This document shows positions 16,689 to 24,454 of a stretch of 64,000 nt of DNA, one piece after another. Below the pieces are notes generated by a model. The model made no database searches. It saw only the letters and a program-made list of their open reading frames with translations, and was not told where the DNA came from. How positions within the stretch are numbered: the stretch's first letter is position 1; each line of letters starts with the position of its first letter. The DNA comes from DASSUW01 sp963844205. GTDB lineage: Bacteria; Actinomycetota; Thermoleophilia; Solirubrobacterales; Solirubrobacteraceae. The DNA is taken from positions 2,294,001 through 2,358,000 of the forward strand of contig CAWJNK010000001.1 of NCBI GenBank assembly GCA_963844205.1. The letters run 5' to 3'. The position numbers were made by a program, and so were the translations under genes.

Positions 16689-17252
16689 TCAGCGCTTGGT
16701 CTCGTACCTGGTCAGCACCACGCCGTCGGGAAACGTCCGGGTCTCCACCAGGCTCAGGTTCACCCAGTTGTCCAGGGCGGTGAAGAACGGCGTGCCGCCG
16801 CCCACCAGGACCGGATGGGTGACGATCGCGTACTCGTCGATCAGCCCGGCCCGCATGGCCGCCGCGGCGAGTGTGGCACCGCCGATGTCCATGGGGCCGC
16901 CGTCGTCGGCCTTGAGCCTGGTGATCTCGGTGACCGCGTCGCCGGTGACCAGACGGGTGTTCCAGTCGACCGTGCTGGTCGTCGAGGAGAACACCACCTT
17001 CGGCATGTGCCGCCAGCGGCTGGCGAACTCGATCTGCGCCGGTGTAGCGCCCGGCTGCTTGTCGGCGGTCGGCCAGTGCGAGCTCATCGTCTCCCACAGC
17101 TTGCGCCCGTACAGCGCCAGGTCTGTCGCCCCCACCCGGTCGGACCACCACTGGAACAGTTCGTCGCTCGGCACGCTCCAGCCGAGGTCGTCGCCGGGCG
17201 CGGCGATGTAGCCGTCCAGGCTCAGGTTCATGCCGAAGGTCAGTTTCCTCAT
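16689..17252 (-). CDS. dihydrofolate-reductase-family protein (RibD C-terminal type)
   Basis: A 187-residue protein of the DHFR/RibD reductase fold, expected to bind NADPH. Landmarks are FGMNLSLDGYIAAPGDD at the N-terminus, LALYGRKLWETM near 47-58, KVVFSSTTSTVDW near 87-99, DIGGATLAAAAMRAGLIDEY near 125-144 and HPVLVGGGTPFF near 149-160. Many actinobacterial paralogues exist and their substrates are mostly unknown. ATG 17252 has GGGAGG 9 nt upstream; an upstream extension to 17306 lacks family similarity. It is the first gene inside the left border repeat. Confidence 0.83.
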   Translation of the reverse strand: MRKLTFGMNLSLDGYIAAPGDDLGWSVPSDELFQWWSDRVGATDLALYGRKLWETMSSHWPTADKQPGATPAQIEFASRWRHMPKVVFSSTTSTVDWNTRLVTGDAVTEITRLKADDGGPMDIGGATLAAAAMRAGLIDEYAIVTHPVLVGGGTPFFTALDNWVNLSLVETRTFPDGVVLTRYETKR

Positions 17253-17582
17253 GGCGTCAGCCTCCCGTGAGTCGGTATTCGGCGTACAGACCAGCACGGC
17301 GCGCAAAAATCATCGGTCAGGCCCACCGAGGGCCCTTTGACCACGACGCCAAGCAGGATCGCTAGCGGCACGCACAGCTGGCACCGAGGGGTTCCGAGCG
17401 ATTCGGCGCGCCGCCAGATGGACCATGGGGCGGGCGATCTCTCCGGCTCGTGGTCCGTGCCGCATCGATGCGGACCGCTGATCGCGACCTGTGTCGGAAG
17501 CACTGGCCGGATCCGGCCATCAGGCTCGGATGGCCGGTATTCGCGATGTCCAGTGCGTGCGTGGCTGTGATCCTCCGCTGTC
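17253..17582. other. intergenic stretch, no gene recognised
   Basis: I see no convincing coding frame on either strand in these 330 bp. The sequence is visibly richer in A/T than its surroundings. It contains a hairpin: GGTCA-GGCCC (17315-17324) pairs with GGGCC and TGACC (17330-17334 and 17338-17342) with a 3-nt bulge. Read on the minus strand it is followed within about 6 nt by a TTTTT run, which would fit an attenuator or terminator ahead of the reductase gene. Confidence 0.45.
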
Positions 17583-18212
17583 ATGAGCCTCGACCTGTGG
17601 ACGCATCTCGGCGCACGGATCTATGACCCCTTCCTAGCGCTGGGAGAGCGCCGCGGCATGGCGGCCCGGCGCGCCGAGCTGCTCGCCCAGGCGAGCGGCC
17701 GCGTGCTCGAGCTCGGGGCGGGCACCGGTCTCAACCTGCCCCACTACACCGACGCCGTCCACGAGCTCGTGCTCAGCGAACCGGACGCCGCGATGGGCCG
17801 GCGCCTCGGGCGGCGCGTTGCGCGTGCCAGCAGCGCGGCGGTCGTCGTCGTGGCGCCGGCCGAGCGGCTGCCGTTCGACGACGCCTCATTCGACACCGTT
17901 GTCTCCACGATGGTCCTCTGCACCGTGGCCGACGCGACGGGCGCCGTGCAAGAGGTGCGCCGCGTGCTCCGCCCGGACGGGCGGCTGCTCTTCATCGAGC
18001 ACGTGCGCGCCGACTCGGCGCGGCTGGCGCGCTGGCAGGACCGCCTCGCTCGGCCCTGGCGGGCTTTTGCGATGGGCTGCCGCGCCAACCAGCCGACGCT
18101 CGAGCTGCTGGCCACCGGGGGGCTCCGGATCGACCTAGCTCACACCGATCGCTGGCGCGGCATGCCGGCGATCGTGCACCCGTTGGCGATTGGGAGTGCC
18201 TCGCGCGCCTAG
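17583..18212 (+). CDS. class I SAM-dependent methyltransferase
   Basis: A 209-residue cytoplasmic methyltransferase. VLELGAGTGLNLPHY near 41-55 is the glycine-rich SAM loop (motif I), AERLPFDDASFDTVVST near 94-110 covers motifs II/III, and GRLLFIEHVRAD near 134-145 is the next strand. The C-terminal ANQPTLELLATGGL segment resembles UbiE/METTL7-like enzymes. The substrate is unknown. The start is ATG 17583. It overlaps the convergent hydrolase-LuxR gene by 4 nt at the stops. Confidence 0.87.
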   Translation: MSLDLWTHLGARIYDPFLALGERRGMAARRAELLAQASGRVLELGAGTGLNLPHYTDAVHELVLSEPDAAMGRRLGRRVARASSAAVVVVAPAERLPFDDASFDTVVSTMVLCTVADATGAVQEVRRVLRPDGRLLFIEHVRADSARLARWQDRLARPWRAFAMGCRANQPTLELLATGGLRIDLAHTDRWRGMPAIVHPLAIGSASRA

Positions 18213-19258
18213 ATCAGCCCGGTCCTCGCGGCGTGCACCGCCGCCGCGGTTCGCGACGGTTGACGCAGCTTGGTGCGAATGTTGGCCACATGCCGGTGGA
18301 CCGTGTGCGGGCTGACGATCAGGCGCTGGGCGATCTCCGCGTCGCTGAGGCCCTCGGCAACCAGCATCAGCACCTCGCGCTCTCGCTCGCTTAAGGGGCC
18401 GTTGGCGACCGGCGTGTGCCCACGCTCGAGCGCGCGCTCCCGTCCTCCGAGGAACGCCACCAGCGCGTCGAGCACCCCCGCGCCGTCTCCGAGCCACGGC
18501 AGGTGGACGTCGCCCTCGAGCGCCACCAGCCGCGCCCCCGGGATGAGCGCCGCCAGCTCGCGGCCGAGCGCGAACGGCATCGCGCGATCGTTGCGGCGAT
18601 GGAGCACCAGCGTGGGCGCGGCGATCCGCGGCAGCAGATCACGCACGTCAGCGCAGTACACCGCTTCGAGCAGAGCCGCGGCCAACTCGGGGCTCGCCGA
18701 GGCGCGCTGGAGCTCCACGAAGTGCTCCCGGGTCGCCGCGTCGGCGCCGGGTATCCAGACGTCCGCCATCATGCGCGAGCCCGCGCCCCAGTGCGCGCGC
18801 ACGGTGGCGACGATCGCCTCGCGAAGATCGGCCGCGGCGATGTCCGCGCCCCGAGCAAACGCCCCCACTAGGGCGAGCGAGCTCACCAGCTCGGGGCGGC
18901 GCGCCGCGAACGCCGCCGCGCTGCAGCCGCCGAAGGAGAGCCCGAGCAGCGCCACCTCGTCGAGCCCGAACGCTGCGACGAGCGCCTCGAGTGTGCGCAA
19001 CTCAAGCTCCACGCCGAACCCGGCGGGATCGATGTCGCGGTCCGACAGGCCGGTCCCCAGCCTGTCGTAGCGGATCACCGTGTGGTCGCGGGCGAGCTCG
19101 GAGAAGAACCCGCGGTACTCGGCCAACGACCAGTCGCGCTCGAGATGACTTGCCCAGAGTGCGGGGACAAGCAGCGCCGGCCCGCTGCCGAGCGTCGCGT
19201 ACGCCACGCGGGCGCCATCGAGCTCGAGGAAGCGCAACTCCTGCTCGTCTGCGGGCAT
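18209..19258 (-). CDS. alpha/beta hydrolase-LuxR HTH fusion regulator
   Basis: A 349-residue fusion. Residues 1-270 form an alpha/beta hydrolase: VPALWASHLE near the oxyanion hole, nucleophile elbow GLSFGG with Ser108, an acidic residue in HRRNDRAMPF near 225 and a His in EGDVHLPW near 250. Residues 285-349 are a LuxR/NarL helix-turn-helix (LSEREREVLMLVAEGLSDAEIAQ, VSPHTVHRHVANI). The triad looks complete, so the domain may hydrolyse or merely bind a small effector that switches DNA binding. ATG 19258 is preferred to a TTG 12 nt upstream. It sits inside the bracketed island. Confidence 0.85.
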   Translation of the reverse strand: MPADEQELRFLELDGARVAYATLGSGPALLVPALWASHLERDWSLAEYRGFFSELARDHTVIRYDRLGTGLSDRDIDPAGFGVELELRTLEALVAAFGLDEVALLGLSFGGCSAAAFAARRPELVSSLALVGAFARGADIAAADLREAIVATVRAHWGAGSRMMADVWIPGADAATREHFVELQRASASPELAAALLEAVYCADVRDLLPRIAAPTLVLHRRNDRAMPFALGRELAALIPGARLVALEGDVHLPWLGDGAGVLDALVAFLGGRERALERGHTPVANGPLSEREREVLMLVAEGLSDAEIAQRLIVSPHTVHRHVANIRTKLRQPSRTAAAVHAARTGLI

Positions 19259-19438
19259 CGCCGCGGCCAAGCCTACCGTGGCCCTGGACCGCTCAGGGGA
19301 GCAACCTGTAGAAGCGCCAGACTCCGTTGTCGCCGCAAGCAGCGGCGGCTCGCGACTGGCCCGCGCTGCTCCATCCGCCTCGAAGGAGAAGGCCGGCTAG
19401 GCGCGGAGTGCGTCGTACTCCGGCCGCCACTCGCGCGC

Positions 19439-19715
19439 TCAATGTTGCGCCTCGAATGCGTACTGCACCACGATGGGGCCAGTGGCCGTGGTAGAGCAGG
19501 GCGTCCAGCGACAACGCGAGCAGGGCGAACTTGTCGCCGGTGATGGTGGCGAGGTCCACACCGTCGTCGCTGTACTCCGTCGCGAAGGTCCCGAGGTAGA
19601 AATGCCCGCCGCTCGTTCCGTACGGGGCGAGAACTTGGCCATAGCCGTGTCTGCCCTGGTCGTACGACACGAGGCGGACGAGCTATCGATGAGCGAGCCA
19701 GACCCGCGCGTCCAT
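19439..19715 (-). pseudogene. decayed small gene (nonsense plus frameshift)
   Basis: The ATG at 19715 shares its A with the TGA of the gene upstream (TGATG). Ten codons (MDARVWLAHR) are followed by TAG, then the same frame continues LVRLVSYDQGRHGYGQVL and on to ALLYHGHWP. There one extra C in a CCCC run at about 19472-19476 shifts the frame; removing it restores IVVQYAFEAQH and a stop at 19439. The intact product would have been about 91 residues of unknown function. Two independent lesions in one short gene argue for genuine decay rather than a read error. Third gene of the small cassette. Confidence 0.6.
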
Positions 19716-19936
19716 CACGACTTGCCCTTGCCCAGCCACCGGCTCAGCAGAAGTCCTACGACACCGAACCAAAGGAGGACGATTGGCAGCCACAGCGCCG
19801 CCACGGTGGTAGCCAGGATGCCGCACATTCCTTCACTGCAACCGGCCCCGCCCCACGTTGAAAGGACCGCAAACAGCGGCAGCACAACGACAGCAAGCAG
19901 TCCAAGGCTCTGCGAGCTGAGACGGCGAGGCCTCAC
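19715..19936 (-). CDS. small two-helix membrane protein
   Basis: 73 residues: a basic N-terminus (RPRRLSSQSL), TM1 (GLLAVVVLPLFAVLS), a short loop with two Cys (CSEGMC), TM2 (LPIVLLWFGVVGLLL) and a basic tail. I do not recognise the family. GTG 19936 overlaps the TGA of the 59-residue gene upstream (GTGA), and its own TGA overlaps the next ATG (TGATG). This dense coupling is the main evidence that it is a real gene. Confidence 0.6.
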   Translation of the reverse strand: MRPRRLSSQSLGLLAVVVLPLFAVLSTWGGAGCSEGMCGILATTVAALWLPIVLLWFGVVGLLLSRWLGKGKS

Positions 19937-20112
19937 GTGTCTCCGTCGAGGCTGGCGTGGGAGGGGATCGCCTTTAGCAGTCGATCGCGCACGACCTCCT
20001 GGAGCATCAGCCCGACTTCTGCAGCGGCCTCATCTCTGTTCTCGATGAGCGGGTAGTCCCACGCCTCGATGCGCGCCTCGACGGCGCGACGCAGTTGCAA
20101 CTGCGTGTCCAT
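19933..20112 (-). CDS. 59-residue hypothetical protein, first gene of small cassette
   Basis: A complete short frame from ATG 20112 to TGA 19933. The protein is predicted all-helical: MDTQLQLRRAVEARIEAWDY, then an acidic helix with RDEAAAEVGLML and QEVVRDRLLKAIPS. No known family is recognised. Its TGA overlaps the GTG of the membrane gene. Codon use and GC are less extreme than in the neighbouring core genes, consistent with acquired DNA. An 18-bp perfect palindrome lies 77 bp upstream. Confidence 0.55.
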   Translation of the reverse strand: MDTQLQLRRAVEARIEAWDYPLIENRDEAAAEVGLMLQEVVRDRLLKAIPSHASLDGDT

Positions 20113-20746
20113 CCGGCAGACCGTACCCGGAGTGTCGCTTTCGCTATGTCAGACGATCGCATCTCGCGCGTTGCGCCGGCGGGCTGAGGGCGTTCCCGCG
20201 GGAACGCAGAAAGCGTCGGTTTACGTGGAAATCGCTATTCCCGGCGCGGGTAGCAGCACAGAGGTGAGCCCGAGTTACCGCAGCGGTCGCACCTGACACA
20301 GACGAGCGTCAGACAGCTTGGAACGGGTTTACGTTCTACGCTTGACGAGTACTGCGAGGCGGTTGTGTAGAAGCTCCATTAAGTCGACAGACAGGACGGA
20401 CGCGGGTGCGGGCCTCCGTAATTGGGCGTGGGGCGCCGCATCACGAAGCGCGGTTCACGGGGGGCCGCCGCTTGAGTCGCAGCGGCTCGCTGTGCTTGCG
20501 ATAGCGAACTCGCTCGGCGGTGCATTATCACTTCCGCGTGAGGCTGTCGCGTAACGCGGCGTCGACGCGTCGTCGTTGTGGATCTCGACAATGCAGACGG
20601 CGAGCGGAGTCGGCTACTCCACGCACATCGGCCTCGCGGCCGCCTGCGACACCAGCGCCCGAACCGGTTGTGCGCGGTTTCACTGCCGTCGTCCTGTCCT
20701 AGTGTCGTTCTGCGACACCAGGGCAGGCAGCGCCCCGTTGGAGATT
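20113..20746. other. intergenic region between small cassette and IS3 element
   Basis: 634 bp without a supported gene. Several short frames exist but none has a ribosome site, codon bias or recognisable sequence. Composition is lower in GC than the core genes. It contains the 18-bp palindrome at 20190-20207, a smaller hairpin TGTCG-TTCTG-CGACA at 20703-20717 and, at its right end, half of the inverted repeat split by the IS3 insertion. Confidence 0.6.
20190..20207. promoter_or_regulatory. 18-bp perfect palindrome
   Basis: GCGTTCCCGCGGGAACGC is perfectly self-complementary. It lies 77 bp upstream of the 59-residue gene of the small cassette and could be an operator for a dimeric regulator. 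No regulator gene is adjacent. Confidence 0.45.
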
Positions 20747-20777
20747 TGAACCGCCCCGGGTTCGTTGGAGGCCGTGG

Positions 20778-21671
20778 TTATTGAGTTTCTAGATGATGGG
20801 TATGGTCGGCCTCGAACTGCGCTGGAGAGACTCCGCCGCAGGCGGAGTGCAATCTGGCGTGGTTGTACCAGTCGACCCATTCCAGGGTGGCCAGCTCGAC
20901 CTCGGCGAGGGTGCGCCACGGACCTTCGCGGTGGATCTTCTCGGTCTTGAAGAGCCCGATCGTTGTCTCGGCCAGCGCGTTGTCGTAGCCATCGCCGACG
21001 CTGCCGACCGACGGGTCGATGCCGGCCTCGACGAGCCTGCTGGTGAACGCGAAGCTCGTGTACTGACTGCCGGCGTCGTTGTGGCAGATCATGCCGTCGG
21101 CGAGCGGGACGCCCTGACGCTGACGGCTCCATAGCGCCATCTCCATCGTGTCGAGCACCAGACTCGTCTTCATCGTGGTGTCGGCCTTCCAGCCCACGAT
21201 CCGACGGCTGAACGCGTCGATCACGAAAGCCACGTAGACCACGCCGCTCCACGTCATCACGTAGGAGAGATCCGCGACCCACAAGCGGTTGGGAGCGTTG
21301 GCGCTGAAGTCGCGATCGACGAGATCCGTCGGCCGGCTCGCCTGGTCGTCGGGGATAGTGGTGCGGCGTCTGCGCCCGCGTCTGACGCCCTCAAGCCCCG
21401 CCTCGCGCATCAGCCGCTCGACCGTGCAGCGGGCGGCCGGCATGCCGTCGAGCCGCAGCTGCCACCACACCTTCCGGGCGCCGTACAGGCCCTTGGACTG
21501 CTCATAGATCCGGCGGATCTCGACCAACAGCTCTGCGTCGCGTTGGGCGCGCGCAGACGGGTCGCGCTGGCGCTGCTTGACGGCGTAGTACGTCGACGGG
21601 GCGATCTGCAGAGCGCGGCAGATCGGCTCGACCCCGAAGACGTCGCGGCGCTCGTCGATGAAGACGCTCAT
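20778..21671 (-). CDS. IS3 transposase OrfB (DDE integrase core)
   Basis: A 297-residue rve-type integrase core. HTH_21 region IYEQSKGLYGARKVWWQL near 62-79; the DDE triad is the Asp of LWVADLSYV, the Asp of CHNDAGSQYTS and the Glu of DNALAETTIG. The C-terminal WVDWYNHARLHSACGGVSPAQFE block is typical of IS3. The start ATG overlaps the OrfA stop (ATGA), so it can be made by coupling; a programmed frameshift fusion is usual in the family, but no A-rich slippery site is obvious here. Confidence 0.93.
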   Translation of the reverse strand: MSVFIDERRDVFGVEPICRALQIAPSTYYAVKQRQRDPSARAQRDAELLVEIRRIYEQSKGLYGARKVWWQLRLDGMPAARCTVERLMREAGLEGVRRGRRRRTTIPDDQASRPTDLVDRDFSANAPNRLWVADLSYVMTWSGVVYVAFVIDAFSRRIVGWKADTTMKTSLVLDTMEMALWSRQRQGVPLADGMICHNDAGSQYTSFAFTSRLVEAGIDPSVGSVGDGYDNALAETTIGLFKTEKIHREGPWRTLAEVELATLEWVDWYNHARLHSACGGVSPAQFEADHTHHLETQ

Positions 21672-21991
21672 CGCTTCGGCGGATGCGGGTCGAGCTCCCG
21701 CGCGAAGAAAGCCGACGCCGCCTTGAGGATCTCATTCGCGCGGCGCAGCTCCCGGTTCTCGCGCTCGAGCTGCTTGATCCGCTCGGCCTCCGCGCTCGAC
21801 ACTCCCGGGCGCTTGCCCGCGTCAGTCTCGGCCTGGCGCACCCAACTGCGCAGGGTCTCGGCCGTCATCCCGAACTTCTCGGCGATCGACGTGATCGCCG
21901 CCCACTGCGACTCGTACTCGCCCTGCTGATCGAACACCATCCGTGTCGCCCGCTCACGGACCTCACGCGGATACGGCGGCTTCCTTGGCAT
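21668..21991 (-). CDS. IS3 transposase OrfA (HTH)
   Basis: A 107-residue DNA-binding protein of the Transposase_8 type. The HTH spans about 8-60 (PREVRERATRMVFDQQGEYE, SIAEKFGMTAETLRSWVRQAE), followed by a leucine-zipper-like coil (IKQLERENRELRRANEIL) and the ASAFFARELDP tail common to IS3 OrfA. It binds the terminal repeats and partners OrfB. Intact, from ATG 21991. Confidence 0.93.
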   Translation of the reverse strand: MPRKPPYPREVRERATRMVFDQQGEYESQWAAITSIAEKFGMTAETLRSWVRQAETDAGKRPGVSSAEAERIKQLERENRELRRANEILKAASAFFARELDPHPPKR

Positions 21992-22291
21992 ATGGCTCAG
22001 ATCCTCTCAAGCGGTCGAGCCTCCAAGATCCCCGGGGCGGTTCAATTTCCCCAACGCGTCCTGTTTGTGCGACAGCCTCGCGTGACCGCGGCACTGCGAC
22101 ATTCGCGGGCGTGGGCGATCTGGTTGGGACGTGAGAACCAGGCACGAGCGCGACCCGTGCGCCGGATTGTGATCCTGTCGCGCGAAGCAGCGAATTGTTG
22201 AGTCAGATCCCGGATCGCAGACGCCGGCGGAGAAGACTCCGTTCTTCCGGGATCGGTACTCCGATTCGCGCCTTCACACGGGAGCCTGTAC

Positions 22292-22463
22292 CCACGCTGC
22301 CCGTTGTCTGTGCTGCCCTGACGAGGCCCCAAACGGAGCACACGCCGGCGCGGTGGGCGTGTCCGTGGGCGGGCCGCGGCGTGGCCTCCCGGAGCGCTCG
22401 GGCGCGAGCTTGCGAGCGCTGCTCCGGGAGGGCATGACGCGGCCCGACCTCGGGCAACGCCAG
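22292..22463. repeat. inverted duplication, copy B, split by a hairpin insert
   Basis: 22292-22358 is the exact reverse complement of 16480-16546; 22441-22463 matches 16457-16479 with one mismatch. In copy B these two parts are separated by 82 bp (22359-22440) that copy A lacks. That insert holds a strong stem: CCTCCCGGAGC (22385-22395) with GCTCCGGGAGG (22421-22431), plus GCTCG and CGAGC inside. The rest of 22048-22529 shows no gene. Confidence 0.85.
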
Positions 22464-22529
22464 ACGGGCGCCCGCCGGAAACGTGCGCCAGGGCGCCGAC
22501 GAACCGAGCGGGCGCGATGATCCAAATCG

Positions 22530-23552
22530 ATGCGGACGCTGACCCAGCGGGAGCTCAACCGGGCGCTGCTCGCTCGCCAGCTCCTGCTCGAGCGCGCGAA
22601 GTCGGCGCTCCCGCGGGCGCTCGAGCGCGTCGGCGGCGTCCAGGCGCAGTACGCGCCGTCGATGTACGTCGGCCTCTGGTCCCGGCTCGACACCTTCGAC
22701 CGCGACGCACTGACCAGGGCGCTCGAGCGGCGCTCCGTCGTCCAGGCGACCCTGATGCGAAGCACGATCCACCTCGTCTCGAAACGCGACTACTGGCTGT
22801 TCGCGCTCGCGACCCGCGACGCACGCCGTGAAAGCTGGCGCCGCGCCGCGCCGGACCGGGCGAACCCGCGGGCGATGGCCGGTGCGGCGCGCAGGCTCCG
22901 ACAGGCGCTCGATGGCACGATCACCCGCAAGGAGCTCGAGGAGCTGGTGGGCAAGCCGCGCGCGAACGCGATCAACGCCTGGATCGACCTCGTCCGCGTC
23001 CCGCCGTCCGGCACGTGGGAGCGCCGCCGCGCCGACCTCTACGCCGCCGCCGAGGACTGGATCGGCCCGCCGCCCGCGATCGACGATCCCGCCGAGCACC
23101 TCGTCCGGCGCTACCTCGCCGGCTTCGGCCCGGCCGCCCGCAAGGACGTCGCCAGCTTCACCGGACTCGCTCCGAAGTACCTCAAGCCGCTGCTCGACCG
23201 CCTCGAGCTCCGCCGCTTCCAGACCACGGACGGCGAGGAGCTGCTCGACCTGCCGCGCGCGCCGCTCCCCGACCCCGACACGCCCGCGCCGCCCCGCTTT
23301 CTCCCCACCTGGGACGCGACCCTGCTCGTCCACGCCCGCCGTACCGGTCTCCTCCCCGAGGAGCACCGCCCGAAGATCTTCTCCTCCCGCAACCCCCACT
23401 CGTCCCCGACCTTCCTCATCGACGGCCGCGTCGCCGGGACCTGGCGCTACGAGAACGGCAGGATCCGGCTCGACCCGTTCGGCCGCCTCGACGCCGCCGC
23501 GCGCAGGGAGTTGAAGGAAGAGGCGCTCCGGCTGGCAGAGTTCCACGCCTGA
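22530..23552 (+). CDS. winged helix DNA-binding domain protein (HTH_42 family)
   Basis: A 340-residue protein. It carries the family signatures LERVGGVQAQYAPSMYVGLWSR near 30-52, LMRSTIHLVSKRDYW near 74-88, FTGLAPKYLKPLLDRL near 208-223 and the C-terminal IDGRVAGTWRYENGRIRLDPFGRL. HTH_42 proteins are related to a YcaQ-type glycosylase that unhooks DNA crosslinks, so repair of alkylated or crosslinked DNA is possible but unproven. ATG 22530 is first in a plus-strand operon; its TGA shares one base with the next ATG (TGATG). Confidence 0.85.
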   Translation: MRTLTQRELNRALLARQLLLERAKSALPRALERVGGVQAQYAPSMYVGLWSRLDTFDRDALTRALERRSVVQATLMRSTIHLVSKRDYWLFALATRDARRESWRRAAPDRANPRAMAGAARRLRQALDGTITRKELEELVGKPRANAINAWIDLVRVPPSGTWERRRADLYAAAEDWIGPPPAIDDPAEHLVRRYLAGFGPAARKDVASFTGLAPKYLKPLLDRLELRRFQTTDGEELLDLPRAPLPDPDTPAPPRFLPTWDATLLVHARRTGLLPEEHRPKIFSSRNPHSSPTFLIDGRVAGTWRYENGRIRLDPFGRLDAAARRELKEEALRLAEFHA

Positions 23553-24454
23553 TGGCCGTCCTCGAGCCTCACGTGCTGACCTTGCACGGCCACGACGTGA
23601 CATACCGCACGGCCGGCGACGGCCCCGTGCTCCTGCTCCTGCACGGGATCGCCAACTCGTCCAAGACATGGGAAGGAGTCGCGCCCGCGCTCGCCGAGCG
23701 GTTCACGCTGATCGCTCCGGACCTGCTCGGGCACGGCGAGTCCGCGACTCCTCGCGGCGACTACTCGCTCGGCGCCCACGCGAGCGGCGTCCGAGACGTC
23801 CTCACCGCCCTCGGCCACCACCGGATGACGGTGATCGGCCACTCGCTGGGCGGCGGCATCGCGATGCAATTCGCGTACCAGTTCCCCGAGCGCTGCGAGC
23901 GCATGGTTCTCGTCTCCAGCGGCGGGCTTGGCCGTGAGGTCCATCTGCTCCTGCGCGCGGCCGCGCTCCCCGGCGCCGACTGGGTGCTGCCGGTGATCAC
24001 GTCGCGGGAGCTGCGCAGCGTCGGGCGCGCGGTCGGCGGGCTGCTGCAACGGATCCGCCTGGCGCCTGACGGCGACCTCAAGGTGCTCGCCGACGGCTTC
24101 GCGTCGCTCGATACCGCCGGTTCCCGCCAGGCGTTCCTGCATACGGTCCGCGCGGTCATCGAGCCCGGCGGCCAGCGGATCAGCGCGCACGACCGGCTCG
24201 CGCTCGCCGCCCTGCTGCCGACGCTCGTCGTCTGGGGTGAGAAGGACTCGATCATCCCGGCGAGCCACGGCGTGGCCGCGCACGAGGCGATGCCCGGCAG
24301 CCGGCTGGAGCTGTTCCCGGACGCCGGGCACATGCCGCACGACGACGACCCGGCTCGCTTCGCGCAGGTCCTCACCGACTTCTGCGAGAGCACGGAGCCC
24401 GCCGCGCTGACCGCCGACCACTGGCGACCGATGCTGGAGGGGGACGAGCCATGA
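23552..24454 (+). CDS. alpha/beta hydrolase
   Basis: A 300-residue Ser hydrolase. HGIANSSKTW near 31-40 forms the oxyanion hole, the nucleophile elbow is GHSLGG with Ser98, the Asp is in VWGEKDSIIP near 237 and the His in FPDAGHMPH near 265. The triad is complete. Position between a DNA-binding protein and a wax ester synthase/DGAT suggests lipid ester hydrolysis, but the substrate is not determinable. Start and stop are both coupled to neighbours (TGATG upstream, ATGA downstream). Confidence 0.87.
   Translation: MAVLEPHVLTLHGHDVTYRTAGDGPVLLLLHGIANSSKTWEGVAPALAERFTLIAPDLLGHGESATPRGDYSLGAHASGVRDVLTALGHHRMTVIGHSLGGGIAMQFAYQFPERCERMVLVSSGGLGREVHLLLRAAALPGADWVLPVITSRELRSVGRAVGGLLQRIRLAPDGDLKVLADGFASLDTAGSRQAFLHTVRAVIEPGGQRISAHDRLALAALLPTLVVWGEKDSIIPASHGVAAHEAMPGSRLELFPDAGHMPHDDDPARFAQVLTDFCESTEPAALTADHWRPMLEGDEP

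Larger units (their letters stand above)
20747..22044 (-). mobile_element. intact IS3-family element with 3-bp target duplication
   Basis: 1298 bp, from TGAACCGCCCCGGG at 20747 to its reverse complement ending at 22044. The 26-bp terminal inverted repeats (20747-20772 and 22019-22044) differ at four positions, and the ends are TG...CA as usual for IS3. ATT at 20744-20746 and again at 22045-22047 is the target duplication. orfA and orfB are both intact, so the element may be active. Without it, the target reads GTTGGAGATTTCCCCAAC, a small hairpin. Confidence 0.9.

Noticed and set aside
17337..17570. Small frames on both strands upstream of the methyltransferase
   Set aside because: They overlap each other and lack a start context or recognisable protein features.
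20318..20554. Small plus-strand frame as a gene
   Set aside because: No ribosome site, no family resemblance and composition typical of non-coding DNA; likewise for the frame at 20069.
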